From Cololabis saira (Eukaryota > Chordata > Actinopteri > Beloniformes > Belonidae), in contig NC_084597.1 of assembly GCF_033807715.1 (NCBI RefSeq), forward strand, positions 5,102,666-5,166,665: DNA of 64,000 nt, given 5' to 3'. The position numbers and the translations under genes are program-made. The notes under the pieces are model-generated. The model did no database searches. It was given only the letters and a program-made list of their open reading frames with translations, and had not been told where the DNA came from. The stretch's first letter is position 1; the number at the start of each line of letters is the position of its first letter. Shown here piece by piece: positions 44,023 through 56,911 of this stretch.

Positions 44023-44958
44023 CATTATTTAGTGCTCAGTATCCCCTCCCTTCTGTCAGCAAAAACCACCCACCCACTAGCATATCACTTCATGTCACAC
44101 ATAACAATGAAACAAGCTCACATTGGACATCAGAGGCAACCAAGAGTGTCACGAAAGGTACTAATAAAGAGCAAATTATATGAAGACCAGGCATATGGCA
44201 GAACACGACTAAAGCTTGAACATTTAGGCCATCAGAAGAACTTAATCTCCACGCTTATAGGGGAACCCTCTGATCTAGTTTTTTCAAAATCTACTTTGGG
44301 TCACTGACACATGTTTTACATCCATTAAGCAAATGCATGTGCATTAAGTTACTATGATAAACAAGTGCATATTGTGTATTCTCTATTGTTGAAAAAAAAA
44401 AACATTTAGTATCATGTGGATCAACACACTTTACATAAACTCCGTTATATCCCCTTAAAACTGTGTTGTTAACCTGCTACTTTGTATTCTAAATCTTTAG
44501 AGAAAAAGAATGGGTGAAAGACTGGCACTTTAGCCCGCTAATTTAATTCTCCATGAAAAGACGATCTCGTCAGCTTAAGGCTTTAGGCACATCATACTTT
44601 GCAAAGCCATTCATTTTGCTTTGTAGTATCCCCTAGGTTACAGAGGGAAAAACAACACATAGCAGGAGAGCAAACACGCATGGAGAGCAGACTAAAGGCA
44701 GGATCCAGAAACAAGGCAAGGTCAAAAACACAAACAGGATCAAACGGGCAGAAAGGCAACAAAGATGGTCTGGCAAATGAGTAGTGGGAGACTGGGAGTG
44801 TGTAGTCTGAAGGGATTGTTCAGCGGAGTAGAATCAGGTGATCAGAGTGCTGGGGAAGATCAGGTTAGGAAGCAGGCATGAAAGCAAGGCAGAGTGGATT
44901 TAACTGGTATGAAAAAACAGAAAAAAGGTTAAAATAAAAAAACAATCAGAGTGAATGA
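44023..44958. other. No recognised feature
   Basis: An A/G-rich stretch at 44640-44900 (aggcaggatccagaaacaag and similar) looks like decayed transposon DNA but I cannot name it. Confidence 0.35.
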
Positions 44959-46017
44959 ATGACTACCAGAGCTGGGTAGAGTAGCCAAAAATTGTACTCA
45001 AGTAAAAGTACTGTTACTTCAGAATAATATGACTCAAGTAGAAGTAAAAAGTAATCATCCAAATAAGTACTTGAGTAAAAGTAAAAAACTACTCAAGTAC
45101 TGAGTAACTGTTGAGTAACGTCTGATTTAAAAGTACAAAATAATCATCTTCAGGCAAATTAAATCAATAAAATAATAAAATAAATTAAAATGAACAAAAA
45201 ATAAAAAATAGCTCAAATTAAAATAAGCTTAAAGTAAATTCAAGTACTTTAATAAATAATAAAATAAATAAAATAATAACAGAATAAAAAAATAAATTAA
45301 GCACAAGTAGCACAAAATTTCAAGCCTTTACTTTTTTCAAGTACTTTTCTTTTTTAACCAGGCAGAACTAGAACAAACATGAACTCATAGAAACTCTGTG
45401 TGTGTTTGAGTCTGTGTAAATGTGACAAAACACGCAAAAACAAACATTTTTCCCAAAGAATCACCCAGTGATGTCATGAGATTGACGCGTACGCGGATAA
45501 AAGGGATAAAAGAAAAGTAACAGCTCAACGTAGCCTAATGTAGCGGAGTAAGAGGAACAGTTTCTTCTTCACAAATCTACTCAAGTAAAAGTAAAAAGTA
45601 TAGTGATTCAAAACTACTCCTAAAAGTACAACATTTCCCAAAACTTACTCAAGTAAATGTAACGGAGTAAATGTAACTCGTTACTATTAGGGGTGTAACA
45701 ATATATCGTGTCACGAAATTTGGCGATACAAAAACGTCACAATACGTGTCGTGAAGGTGACAAAGTGTATCGCGATATTGGGTTATTAATATTAATCTAT
45801 TGTGTTGACTAGTAACGCGCATCCGACCGCGACCGCATCTCGACCCGCGGACCAAAATATTACTCCGCTCAGAAGAAAGTAGTCCCGTTTTGTGGTCCTG
45901 TTTTGAGCTCTGAACTTTTACTTATTTAAGTCTGGTGTAGAGTTAAGCCTTACCTTATTAAATTAAACCTTTTTGGGGTCGTGAGTAGGATAAATAATAA
46001 TAATAATAATAACTTGC

Positions 46018-49000
46018 TCTGTTAGACCCGAATGATCCTAGGAGCTATGTTGTCCGGGGCTTAATGCCCCTGGTAGGGTCTCCCATGGCAAACAGGTCCT
46101 AGGTGACGGGTCAGACAAAGAGCGGTTCAAAGCCCCTTATGAAGCAAGAACCATCAAGGAAGTGTACGTCGCCCGGACTGGCGTTACCGGGGCCCCACCC
46201 TGGAGCCAGGCCTGGGGTCGGGGCTCGCAGGCGAGCGTCTGGTGGCCGGGTCTTGGCCCACGGGACCCGGCCGGGCGCAGCCCGAAAGAGCGACGTGGGC
46301 CCGCCCTCCCGTAGGCCCACCACCCGCGGGAGAGTTCATAAGGGGAAGGTGCCGTGCGATTTGGGTGGCAGCCGTGGGCGGGGGCCCCGGCGACCCAATC
46401 CCCGGACGACGACTCTGGCTTTAGGGACATGGAATGTCACCTCGCTGGGGGGGAAAGAGCCTGAGCTTGTGCGGGAGGCTGAGAGGTACCGACTAGAGAT
46501 AGTCGGGCTCACCTCCACGCACAGCCTGGGCTCTGGAACCCAACTCCTTGAGAGAGGTTGGACTCTCTTCCACTCTGGAGTTGCCCATGGTGAGAGGCGG
46601 CGAGCTGGTGTGGGCTTGCTAATAGCTCCCCAGCTCAGCCGCCATGTGTTGGAGTTCTCCCCACTTAGCGAGAGGGTCGCTTCCCTGCGCCTTCGGGTCG
46701 GGGATAGGTCTCTCACTGTCGTTTCGGCCTACGGGCCGAACGGCAGTGCAGAGTACCCGGCCTTCCTGGAGGCCCTGGGAGGGGTGCTGGAAAGTGCCCC
46801 AACTGGGGACTCCATCGTTCTGTTGGGGGACTTCAACGCTCACGTGGGCAGCGACAGTGTTACCTGGAGAGGTGTGATTGGGAGGAACGGCCTCCCCGAT
46901 CTGAACCCGAGTGGTGTTTTGCTGTTGGACTTCTGTGCTAGCCACAGTCTGTCCATCACGAACACCATGTTCGAGCATAAGGGTGTCCATCAGTGCACGT
47001 GGCACCAGGACACCCTAGGCCGGAGGTCAATGATCGACTTTGTTGTCGTTTCATCTGACCTTCGGCCGTATGTCTTGGACACTCGGGTGAAGAGAGGGGC
47101 TGAGCTGTCAACTGATCACCACCTGGTGGTGAGTTGGATCCGCTGGCAGGGGAGGAAGCTGGTCAGACCTGGAAGACCCAAGCGTATCGTGAGGGTCTGC
47201 TGGGAACGTCTGGCAGATTCCCCTGTCAGGGAGGTCTTCAACTCCCACCTCCGGGAGAGCTTTGACCGGATTCCGAGGGAGGCCGGAGACATTGAGTCCG
47301 AATGGACCATGTTCTCCACTTCCATTGTTGACGCGGCCGTCCAGAGCTGCGGCCGTAAGGTCTCCGGCGCCTGTCGCGGCGGCAATCCCCGAACCCGGTG
47401 GTGGACACCGGAAGTAAGGGATGCCGTCAAGCTGAAGAAGGAGTCCTACCGAGCCTGGCTAGCTCGGCGGACTCCCGAGGCAGCTGACGGGTACCAGCAG
47501 GCCAAGCGGACTGCGGCCCGGGCGGTCGCGGAAGCAAAAACTCGGGTCTGGGAAAAGTTCGGGGAGGCCATGGAGGAGGACTACCGGTCGGCCTCGAGGA
47601 AATTCTGGCAAACCATCCGGCGCCTCAGGAGGGGGAAGCAGTGCTCCACCAACACTGTTTACAGTGGAGGAGGGGAGCTGTTGACCTCGACTGGGGACAT
47701 CGTCGGGCGGTGGAAGGAATACTTCGAGGATCTCCTCAATCCCGCTGACACGCCTTCCGTCGAGGAAGCAGAGGCTGAGGATTCAGAGGTTGATTCATTC
47801 ATCACCCAAGCTGAAGTCACTGAGGTAGTTCGGAAGCTCCTCAGTGGCAAGGCACCGGGGGTGGATGAGATCTGCCCTGAGTACCTCAAGTCTCTGGATG
47901 TTGCGGGGCTGTCGTGGCTGACACGCCTCTGCAGCATCGCGTGGCAGTCGGGGACAGTGCCTCTGGACTGGCAGACCGGGGTGGTGGTCCCTCTCTTCAA
48001 AAAGGGGGACCGGAGGGTGTGTTCCAACTACCGGGGAATCACACTCCTCAGCCTCCCGGGGAAAGTCTATTCCAGGGTGCTGGAGAGGAGAATTCGGCCG
48101 ATAGTCGAACCTCGGATTCAAGAGGAACAATGCGGTTTTCGTCCCGGTCGTGGAACACTGGACCAGCTCTACACCCTCCGCAGGGTGCTCGAGGGCGCAT
48201 GGGAGTTTGCCCAACCAGTCCACATGTGTTTTGTGGACTTGGAGAAGGCTTTCGACCGTGTCCCACGTGGCATCCTGTGGGGGGTGCTCCGAGAGTATGG
48301 GGTCGGAGGTCCTCTGCTGAGGGCTGTACGGTCCCTGTATGACCGGAGCAGGAGCTTGGTTCGCATTGCCGGCAGTAAGTCAGACCTGTTCCCGGTGCGT
48401 GTTGGACTCCGGCAGGGCTGCCCTTTGTCACCGGTTCTGTTCATTATTTTTATGGACAGAATTTCTAGGCGCAGCCAGGGGCCGGAGGGGGTACGGTTCG
48501 GGAGCCACTTGATTTCATCTCTGCTTTTTGCAGATGATGTGGTCTTGTTGGCTCCCTCGAGCCAGGACCTTCAGCATGCACTGGGGCGGTTTGCAGCCGA
48601 GTGTGAAGCAGCTGGGATGAGAATCAGCACCTCTAAGTCTGAGGCCATGGTTCTCGACCGGAAAAAGGTGGCTTGCACCCTCCAGGTCGGGGGAGAGTTC
48701 CTGCCTCAGGTGGAGGAGTTCAAGTATCTTGGGGTCTTGTTCACGAGTGAGGGGAGAACGGAGCGCGAGATCGACAGGCGGATCGGTGCGGCGGCCGCAG
48801 TAATGCGGTCATTGTATCGGTCCGTCGTGGTGAAGAGGGAGCTGAGCCGAAAGGCAAAGCTCTCAGTCTACCGGTCGATCTACGTTCCCACCCTCACCTA
48901 TGGTCATGAACTCTGGGTCATGACCGAAAGAACGGGATCCCGGATACAAGCGGCCGAAATGAGTTTCCTCCGCAGGGTGGCGGGGCGCTCCCTTAGAGAT

Positions 49001-49342
49001 AGGGTGAGGAGCTCTGTCACCCGGGAGGAGCTCGGAGTAGAGCCGCTGCTCCTCCACATCGAGAGGAGCCAGCTGAGGTGGCTCGGGCACCTGTATAGGA
49101 TGCCCCCTGGACGCCTCCCTCGTGAGGTGTTCCGGGCATGTCCCACCGGGAGGAGGCCCCGAGGAAGACCCAGGACACGCTGGAGTGACTACGTCGCTCG
49201 GCTGGCCTGGGAACACCTTGGAGTCCCCCCGGAAGAGCTGGAGGAGGTGTCCGGGGAGAGGGAAGTCTGGGGATCCCTGCTCCGACTGCTGCCCCCGCGA
49301 CCCGGACTCGGATAATGCGGTGGACAATGGATGGATGGATGG
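46018..49342 (+). mobile_element. Rex3-like (RTE-clade) LINE, apparently near full length; innermost layer
   Basis: A 12-bp duplication ataataacttgc flanks the element (46006-46017, 49343-49354). It starts tctgttagacccgaatgatc, contains one long ORF, and ends with the tandem tail atggatggatggat typical of Rex3/RTE-type elements rather than a poly-A tail. Length is 3,325 bp. Confidence 0.88.
46139..49315 (+). CDS. Endonuclease-reverse transcriptase of a Rex3-like LINE, uninterrupted
   Basis: The frame is open from at least 46103; the first in-frame ATG is 46139, giving 1,058 residues. The N-terminal third is an APE-type endonuclease: [17 protein letters not shown] near residue 230, and STDHHLVV near 322. 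The reverse transcriptase follows: [63 protein letters not shown], and the catalytic FADD near 796-799. The C-terminal part includes [20 protein letters not shown] and ends [10 protein letters not shown]. It would nick target DNA and copy its own RNA by target-primed reverse transcription. It has no stop codon or frameshift, unlike every other TE gene here. The Rex3 label rests on remembered resemblance; the domain calls are firm. Confidence 0.9.
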   Translation: MKQEPSRKCTSPGLALPGPHPGARPGVGARRRASGGRVLAHGTRPGAARKSDVGPPSRRPTTRGRVHKGKVPCDLGGSRGRGPRRPNPRTTTLALGTWNVTSLGGKEPELVREAERYRLEIVGLTSTHSLGSGTQLLERGWTLFHSGVAHGERRRAGVGLLIAPQLSRHVLEFSPLSERVASLRLRVGDRSLTVVSAYGPNGSAEYPAFLEALGGVLESAPTGDSIVLLGDFNAHVGSDSVTWRGVIGRNGLPDLNPSGVLLLDFCASHSLSITNTMFEHKGVHQCTWHQDTLGRRSMIDFVVVSSDLRPYVLDTRVKRGAELSTDHHLVVSWIRWQGRKLVRPGRPKRIVRVCWERLADSPVREVFNSHLRESFDRIPREAGDIESEWTMFSTSIVDAAVQSCGRKVSGACRGGNPRTRWWTPEVRDAVKLKKESYRAWLARRTPEAADGYQQAKRTAARAVAEAKTRVWEKFGEAMEEDYRSASRKFWQTIRRLRRGKQCSTNTVYSGGGELLTSTGDIVGRWKEYFEDLLNPADTPSVEEAEAEDSEVDSFITQAEVTEVVRKLLSGKAPGVDEICPEYLKSLDVAGLSWLTRLCSIAWQSGTVPLDWQTGVVVPLFKKGDRRVCSNYRGITLLSLPGKVYSRVLERRIRPIVEPRIQEEQCGFRPGRGTLDQLYTLRRVLEGAWEFAQPVHMCFVDLEKAFDRVPRGILWGVLREYGVGGPLLRAVRSLYDRSRSLVRIAGSKSDLFPVRVGLRQGCPLSPVLFIIFMDRISRRSQGPEGVRFGSHLISSLLFADDVVLLAPSSQDLQHALGRFAAECEAAGMRISTSKSEAMVLDRKKVACTLQVGGEFLPQVEEFKYLGVLFTSEGRTEREIDRRIGAAAAVMRSLYRSVVVKRELSRKAKLSVYRSIYVPTLTYGHELWVMTERTGSRIQAAEMSFLRRVAGRSLRDRVRSSVTREELGVEPLLLHIERSQLRWLGHLYRMPPGRLPREVFRACPTGRRPRGRPRTRWSDYVARLAWEHLGVPPEELEEVSGEREVWGSLLRLLPPRPGLG

Positions 49343-49498
49343 ATAATAACTTGCATTTATATAGCGCCTTTCAAAGAACCCAAGGTCGCTTAACAGATCA
49401 TAGGCCTTTTCAAGGGATGCCTTGAAAAAGGAAAACCAAGGAAGAACAAACAAAACAAAACACCATCGGGACAAAACGACAGGGGGGGGGGGGGGGCA

Positions 49499-50798
49499 CT
49501 AATGGGGAAAAGCCAGGGTGAAAAGGTGGGTTTTGAGATGTGTTTTAAAACTGTCCAGAGAAGGGGAGTCACGGATTACAGCAGGGAGAGAGTTCCAAAG
49601 GGTGGGGGCAGCAACACTGAAGGCTCTGTCCCCAAACGTCTTCAGTCTGGTCCGGGGGATGGAGAGCAGACCAGCGTCTGAAGACCGCAGGTTCCGGGAG
49701 GGAGTGTGGTGATGAAGGAGGTCGGACAGGTACTGGGGGGCCACAGTGTGAAGGGATTTGTAGGTGAGTAGGAGGAGTTTGTACTGAATGCGGAACTTAA
49801 CAGGTAGCCAGTGGAGGTGGATGAGGGTGGGGGTGATGTGCTGCCAGGGCTTGGTGTGGGTGAGAACCCTGGCAGCTGAATTCTGCACATACTGGAGCCT
49901 GTCCAGGGTTTTACTTGGAACCCCAGACAGGACTCCATTACAATAATCCAGTCGGGAGGTGATGAAAACATGGATGAGTGTTTCTGCCACAGAGTCAGAG
50001 AGTGAGGGACGGAGACGTGCGATGTTTCTGAGGTGGTAGAATGCAGATTTGGTGACCGACTTGATATGTGACTGGAAGGAGAGGGTGGAGTCCAAGATGA
50101 CGCCCAGATTACGGACCTCGGAGGATGGCGTGATGGTGCAGCCGTCCACCCGGATGAGCAGATCTCCAACCTTCCGGAGCAGTGACTTGGGGGCCACAAC
50201 CATGAGCTCCGTCTTATTGCTGTTCAGTTTGAGGAAGTTGGTTGTCATCCAAGATTTTATGGCTGAGAGGCAGTTAACCAAAGACTGTGGGGGGAGCTGG
50301 GAGGATGGTGAGGTGCTGAGATGGAGCTGGGTATCGTCAGCGTAGCAGTGAAAACTCAGACCATAGTGGCGTATGATCTGGCCAAGGGGGAGCAGGTAGG
50401 TGGTGAAGAGGGTTGGACCGAGCACAGAGCCTTGGGGGACACCATGGTTGACTGGGGCAGGGTGGGAGGAGGAGCCAAGGATGGTGACAAACTGAGTTCT
50501 GTTGGTGAGGTAAGACTGGAACCAGGATAAAGCAGAGCCAGAGATACCAAGAAGAGCAGACAGGCGTTCGAGGAGGATGGTGTGGGAGATGGTGTCAAAG
50601 GCAGCGGAGAGGTCGAGGAGGATGAGGATGCTGATTTTACCATTGTCTGCAGCAGTGAGGAGGTCGTTGGTGATCTTGATGAGAGCGGTCTCAGTACTGT
50701 GGTGGGTTCTGTAGGCTGACTGGAAGGGTTCATAGAGCTCATGGTTGGACATATGCTGGTGGAGCTGGGCCGCCACTGCTCTTTCCAGGATCTTACTT
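49499..50798 (-). CDS. Reverse-transcriptase part of an L2-like LINE (5'-truncated, open)
   Basis: Begins inside the RT domain at ISKILERAVAAQL and continues through AYRTHHSTETALIKI, LLDLSAAFDTISH, SYLTNRTQFV, GVPQGSVLGPTLF and the catalytic CYADDTQL. It ends with the C-terminal region (VRNLGVILDSTLSFQSHI, RLDYCNGVLSGVP, LHWLPVKFRIQYKLLLLTYK, APTLWNSLPAVIR). The stop is at 49499. The open frame runs upstream to 50851 only because it reads into MITE B; those first residues are not LINE protein. Without endonuclease and RT N-terminus it cannot mobilise itself. It remains free of stops over ~430 codons, so insertion is recent. Confidence 0.88.
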
Positions 50799-51542
50799 AT
50801 AAACACGGGGAAACTTCTGCGTGAGTTTGTGTGTACTTCAATGTCCCTCAACAGCGTAGGATTTCAGAACATCAACACAACACCTAGTGCTGTATCACTC
50901 CGCCCAATCTAAAACATACTAACAACTGATATACTGACTAGTGTCATTATAGTCCCTGATTTACATCAGAATATAAAGAATATATTTATAAAATAATGAA
51001 CCCTGAATTACCAAAATAACCTTCTTAACAAAAATAAATCTCCTCTTACACTTAGAAGGTGAGCATGAATCAATCTTTTTTATGATGTAAAATTGTATGT
51101 ATTTATTTACTTTTATTTATTTATTCAATTTTAGTTGTTAAATTTCTGGAAAAGAAAAAAGTCAAATCATACATGAGAGAAACTATTCAGTTTGTGGCAA
51201 AATATTTGTACTTGTATGAAACTGAAGATCATAATGCAAACCTGACATTTACTTTTAGTTCAGTTTGTGGAAAATGGTTGGCCTGGCTTTCTCTTTAAAA
51301 CTTAAACAGTTATAAAGCATTACAAACTGGAACAATAGGGCAAACGCACAGCATTGTTTTGTATTTTGTGTCTTTCAAATAAAAGACAATTTTTTCCAGT
51401 CATATGTTCCTCATTCAAGGTTGTTAAAAAAATACTGCTATAATATCGTATCGTTATCGTGACCTCAATATCGTGTATCGTACCGTATCGTGAGATTAGT
51501 GTATCGTTACACCCCTAGTTACTACCCACCTCTGATGACTAC

Positions 51543-52611
51543 ATTAATAGAGACAAAAGCCCCAAACAATTCAAAAAAGCACTTTAAAGTGGCATTTTCT
51601 GGAAAGAATTTGTTTGAGGATGGATTTTCTTTCTTAGAAAGTATCGTCTGAAATCGGTTCATCCATCAGCGTCCAAACCGAGACCACCATTTTATCCGAT
51701 TGCCTTCCATTGTCCGTCTCTACAACATTTACTCGGATAAAAATGAACCTACCATAAATGTTATTGCAATCGGCATCCTTTATCTCCCAATACCCCGAGG
51801 GAATACAAGATGACCAAAAACAACTGCTGAAAATCTTCAGGAGTATCATCTTTGTGGCTCTAATGCCTCTGTCTGTCTATTTTGACACCCAATATGGAAA
51901 AAAGCTTGAAGAACAAAAGGGTTTAGAGTACAACGATTGTGCAAATGCTTGTTTCCCCCTCCCAATTAAAGTCTAGTTCTGTGGTTTTAAAAAGCTCAAA
52001 GTAATTCTGTCTGAATCAAAACATTGCTTTCCTTTGTTTGGATTTCTTAGCAGAAATATTAACATGAGCTTTGTGCAGAGTTTTGATGCGGGTACACAGT
52101 GTCTCTCCAGAAAGCTTGTGATCATTTAAGACATCTTTTAAGGATCAACAGGATTCAAAATGGAATGAAGAAGATATTTAGCAGCTTGAAAAACATATTA
52201 AATATTGAACATGTCAGAAAATTAACACATTTTTGCTGGGGTCTGAGTTTGATTATTATGCAGTAATTGATTTTTACAGGGATGCAACCGTTCATTAATT
52301 TCATCACTGCATCAACTCAAAGTTTTGTTAATTCTCTTGCGTCAGCCGACATAATGAAAACAGCATTGGCTAGTCTCATTTGTTGATGGATCAGCTTGAA
52401 ATATTTAGTACCAAATGATTTGATTGCAACTTCAAACAGCAGACTATGTTGGAGATTAAAATGCTTCATGCCATTATATGTAGTAATACCCTTTCTGACC
52501 ACATGGGGCAATAAATTACCTGTTTGGAGAGAAAGAGCCACTGAAAATATTGTGCTATTGATTAGGATAGTCTGGCATTGTCTTCTAATAACAATTTCTC
52601 CCACCAGAGAT
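51543..52611. other. Unique-looking DNA; possible conserved noncoding block
   Basis: No repeat recognised. The part at 52225-52605 is of even composition, with an open minus frame of 95 codons lacking any known domain. Its appearance resembles vertebrate conserved noncoding DNA, but alignment would be needed. Confidence 0.3.
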
Positions 52612-53580
<969 letters not shown>

Positions 53581-54214
53581 CATCACACACAGGTTTTTCA
53601 GAAGAATCAGTTTGAAGTGTAATTTATTTCTTTTGAGGAGGTTGCCATCTTGCCAAGGCAGACAAAATAGGTGAAAAAAAGTGCACCCTGAGCCGTCTCT
53701 GGGCAGATATTAGGTATTTACCTTGGCTTAACTCGTGTTAACCTACGATACTAACTAGTATTACCTTGTATGCTTACAGATCCAATCTGTCCATCCTCAT
53801 TTTGGATTTTAATACCAAAATGACATTAAAACGAGTACTTCTGGGCCTTAAATAAGGACTTCTGGAGATCTGACGGGGTACCAGAGCCTCCCTCAAGGAG
53901 ATGACGCCTTGCTAATTGACCGTAGCTTTTGTGTCCCTGGGGCTTTGGCAGAGCTGGATTCTACCGGAGGTCCTTTACCAAGGTGACTTGTAGCCCTTTA
54001 CCAAAGCCATTAAACTATTCATAAATTAATATTTCTTTGGCTTTAGATAATTTTACTTGATGAGATGCTTAAGAAACGTACCTCCTGTACAAATGTTATA
54101 GATGTGATGAAGACATAAACCGCTTTTTGAACCATATTGGTTTGTTCCTGCTGTACAGGGGGAGGTTGGTGGTTTTTTCACTTCCTGGTTGTTGCAAGCC
54201 AGATGCTAACATTA
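53581..54214. other. No recognised feature
   Basis: Unique-looking DNA. Confidence 0.35.
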
Positions 54215-54222
54215 TCCTTGTG

Positions 54223-54850
54223 TAGGGCTGGGCGATATGGACCAAAAGTCATATCTCGATATTTTCTAGCTGAATGTTGATACTCGATATATGTCGATAT
54301 TTTTTCTGTGACATAATTGGGGTTTCCCCCAAAGCATTATAGCATAGCATCTCTGTTAGCATCTCTGTTAGCTTCATTTTTTTCCGAGGCAAACCCTTAA
54401 AAAAACAGTCAGTTTTAATACAAAGCCTCGTGCCAAATGTCACACAGGTTCCTTTATTAACAGAGGTCTGCACAATATCAAAATGTATAAAACAAATGAA
54501 ATAAAAATAAACTGCCTGCATATATAGAATAAAAATGCTTCTTGAATAAAATAAAACAAATATCCCTTTCCTGCATAACAATTAAATTAAAATACACTGT
54601 GCAATTAATACAATGTAGACAGTAACAGGCAGACTTTTCCACTGAGGTTGACAGTTGTGCAAATAACAAAACATTTGTGCAAATCTCAAATAAAACATTC
54701 AAGTCAATTTGTCACAAAATAAGCTATATCAAAATCATTAAAAAAAAAAAAAAAAAAAAAAAAATCGATATAAACGATATTGTCTCGTACCATATCGCGT
54801 TTGAAAATATATCGATATATATTAAAATCTCGATATATCGCCCAGCCCTA
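54223..54850 (-). mobile_element. hAT-like MITE, TAGGGCTGGGCGATAT ends (copy 2, reverse orientation)
   Basis: Begins tagggctgggcgatatgga and ends atatatcgcccagcccta. The flanking 8-mers tccttgtg (54215-54222) and tccttgcg (54851-54858) differ by one base. It has only two copies of the 12-mer that is present four times in the 40441 copy. Confidence 0.9.
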
Positions 54851-54915
54851 TCCTTGCGCTGCTCCCAAATGCTCAAAAGTTTTCACACAATTCCCCATTT
54901 TTTTGAATGAGAAGC

Positions 54916-54925
<10 letters not shown>

Positions 54926-54975
<50 letters not shown>

Positions 54976-55062
54976 CACATACATACATACATACATACAT
55001 ACATACATACATACATACATACATACATACATACATACATACATACATACACACACACAGTA
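54926..55062. repeat. Compound (TA)n-(CATA)n microsatellite
   Basis: TA dinucleotides from 54926, then acat tetranucleotides from about 54975 to 55050, then a short CA run. The overlapping open frames are artefacts. Confidence 0.95.
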
Positions 55063-55768
55063 TATATACGGTGGTATTCAGCGTATCTCCCACTACTCTT
55101 TTCTTCCAACAACAGAAACTCGGTGTCTGGTGTTGTGCCAACCAGTTCTTGGCTTATATGTCTGCACCTGCTTACATTCCTTTCTATGTTTTCACCTGGA
55201 AATCTGCTTTTATTTCCCTCTGTGCCCTCTTTTGGGAAGATGGGGCATTTTGAGATAGTAACAGTAACTAATTTGATGTAAAAAATGCTGCATTTGTCAG
55301 TAATTATTTCATCATCCATCATAACTGATCAGACAGTATGTACTTTACACATTTGCACAAGTTACAAAGAGGTACAAATTTAATAGTGTCTCTTGCGGCC
55401 ATAATGGTTAAAAAAGTGTGAAAATGACACCTTACACGCTGCATGTTGTTCCCTTCAATTAGAGCAGAGCCCTATTGACATTCAGTGAATATTCCCCGAA
55501 GCTCTGACAGGGGCAGGAAACGACCATCATACAGACTGTCACTGCAGGCGCACTTAGCTGATCCTGACACTAGAGCCAAGATTAAAACACCTTGAGAGTG
55601 CATGACAGATTTTCAAAGTAGAAGTGTGTCAGCACAGAGGGAGGAGAGGCACAGTTTTTGTTGAGAGAACATCTCTAATTAATGGAGTGGGGAAACTGGT
55701 TTGGCAGGGCCTGCTGACAACGTGTTCTCATTCACCTCATAAATGACATCAGAAAACAAAAATAAAAT
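55063..55768. other. Unique-looking DNA; possible conserved noncoding block
   Basis: No element recognised. The part at 55390-55740 is evenly composed and lacks simple repeats. Confidence 0.3.
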
Positions 55769-56911
55769 TAAAGCTGCAAGCAGCGATGAACGGGCCCTCA
55801 CGTGCAAGCGCTTGTATGACTTGCTTGTAGATTCTTCAGGCCTGGACATTTAGCGGATGACACCACCCACGATTCTCTGAATGGTTTGATACCATTCAAA
55901 AGTTATGGCAGAAAGTAGGAACTATCAGATATCGACTAATCAGATAAAGGGGCGGGGCTAATTCGCACCAATTATGTTCAAGTATTCAAAACAGAATCCG
56001 ATGACATCACCCACATGTCTATCACAACCCGTTCAAAAGTTATGGCAGAGAATAGGGACTATCAAATATCAACTAATCAGAAGAAGGGGCGGGGCTAATT
56101 TGCATCAATTAGGGTAAAGGAGTCAAAACCGAGTCCGATGACACCACCCACGACTCTGTATGTCAAACCATTCAAAAGTTATGGCAGAGAATAGGGACTA
56201 TCAAATATCAGCCAATCAGAAGAAAGGGCGGGGCTAATTTGCACCAATTAAGGTGAAGGAGTCAGAACTGAGTCCGATGACACCACCCACGACTCTCTAT
56301 GTCAAACCATTCAAAAGTTATGGCAGAAAGTAGGAACTATCAAATATGGACCAATCAGATGAAGGCGCTTTTTGGTGTCTATCGTCGCCACGGTAACGCT
56401 TTTGATTGAGAAAAGTAATGTGCGTGTTCACAGGATGGAGACGCACATTTTGATGTATAACACACCTGGGTGCACGTTACGGTTCAAGTGAAGAAGCGGC
56501 TGAAGAAATGGCATAAATTGCGCCAAAATTACACGATTAATTCAAAATGTCTGACTTCCTGTTCGGTTTCGGCCATGGCGCCAAGAGACTTTTCTTTAAG
56601 GTGCAACATGATACAGGTGTGTACCGATTTTCGTGCATGTACGTCAAACCGTATTGTGGGGCTTGAGGCACAAAGTTTTCTATGGGGCGCTGTTGAGCCA
56701 TGAGGCCACGCCGATAAATGCAAACCATTAAATATCACATTTTTCGCCAGGCCTGGCTTGCGTGCAAAATTTGGTGACTTTAGGGGCACGTTTAGGGGGC
56801 CAAAAAGGCCCTCATTTTGTCGGAAAAATAAAAAAAAAAAAACAAGGAAAAAAACAAGGAAAATTCCTACAGATACAATAGGGCCTTCGCACTGTAAGTG
56901 CTCGGGCCCTA
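55769..56911 (+). mobile_element. Longest copy of the tandem-unit element, both ends present (copy 5)
   Basis: Starts taaagctgcaagcagcgatg, has four or more ~138-bp units to about 56360, then a non-repeated half shared with 21811-22350. It ends in a hairpin, agggccttcgcac / gtgctcgggccct (56880-56910). Alternating phrases ccgatgacaccacccac and accaatcaga(a/t) recur. No terminal inverted repeats and no coding sequence. It might be Helitron-like because of the 3' hairpin, but the canonical CTRR spacing is not clear. Confidence 0.8.

Larger units (their letters stand above)
45995..50798 (-). mobile_element. 5'-truncated L2-like LINE; third layer, itself split by a Rex3-like LINE
   Basis: Minus-strand element whose 3' tail, a taa-repeat reading ttattattattatta on its own strand, is at 45995-46017. 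The 3' UTR (gcgctatataaatgcaagtt-type) is at 49343-49498. Comparison with MITE B at 28631 shows the insertion point and a short ataaa duplication (45990-45994, 50799-50803). It is truncated inside the RT domain. Confidence 0.82.
45688..51517 (+). mobile_element. hAT-like MITE B, TAGGGGTGTAACAATATATCG ends; second layer
   Basis: Same family as 28631-29636. Left part is 45688-45994 and right part 50799-51517, together matching the intact copy across its interior. The flanking 8-mers gttactat (45680-45687) and gttactac (51518-51525) differ by one base. Confidence 0.9.
44967..51534 (+). mobile_element. hAT-like MITE A, CAGAGCTGGGTAGAGTAGCC ends; outer layer of a four-level nest
   Basis: Begins cagagctgggtagagtagcc and ends gttactacccacctctg. 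Exact 8-bp duplication atgactac (44959-44966, 51535-51542). The interior is the fish repeat type with tactcaagtaaaagtact motifs. Element B is inserted 17 bp from its right end. Confidence 0.9.

Noticed and set aside
46111..49474. Several minus-strand frames of 100-200 codons across the Rex3-like gene
   Set aside because: They are antisense shadows of a G/C-rich coding sequence whose plus strand has all the motifs.
50799..50851. N-terminal extension of the L2-like reverse transcriptase
   Set aside because: These codons are MITE B sequence read through the insertion junction, as shown by comparison with 28631-29636.
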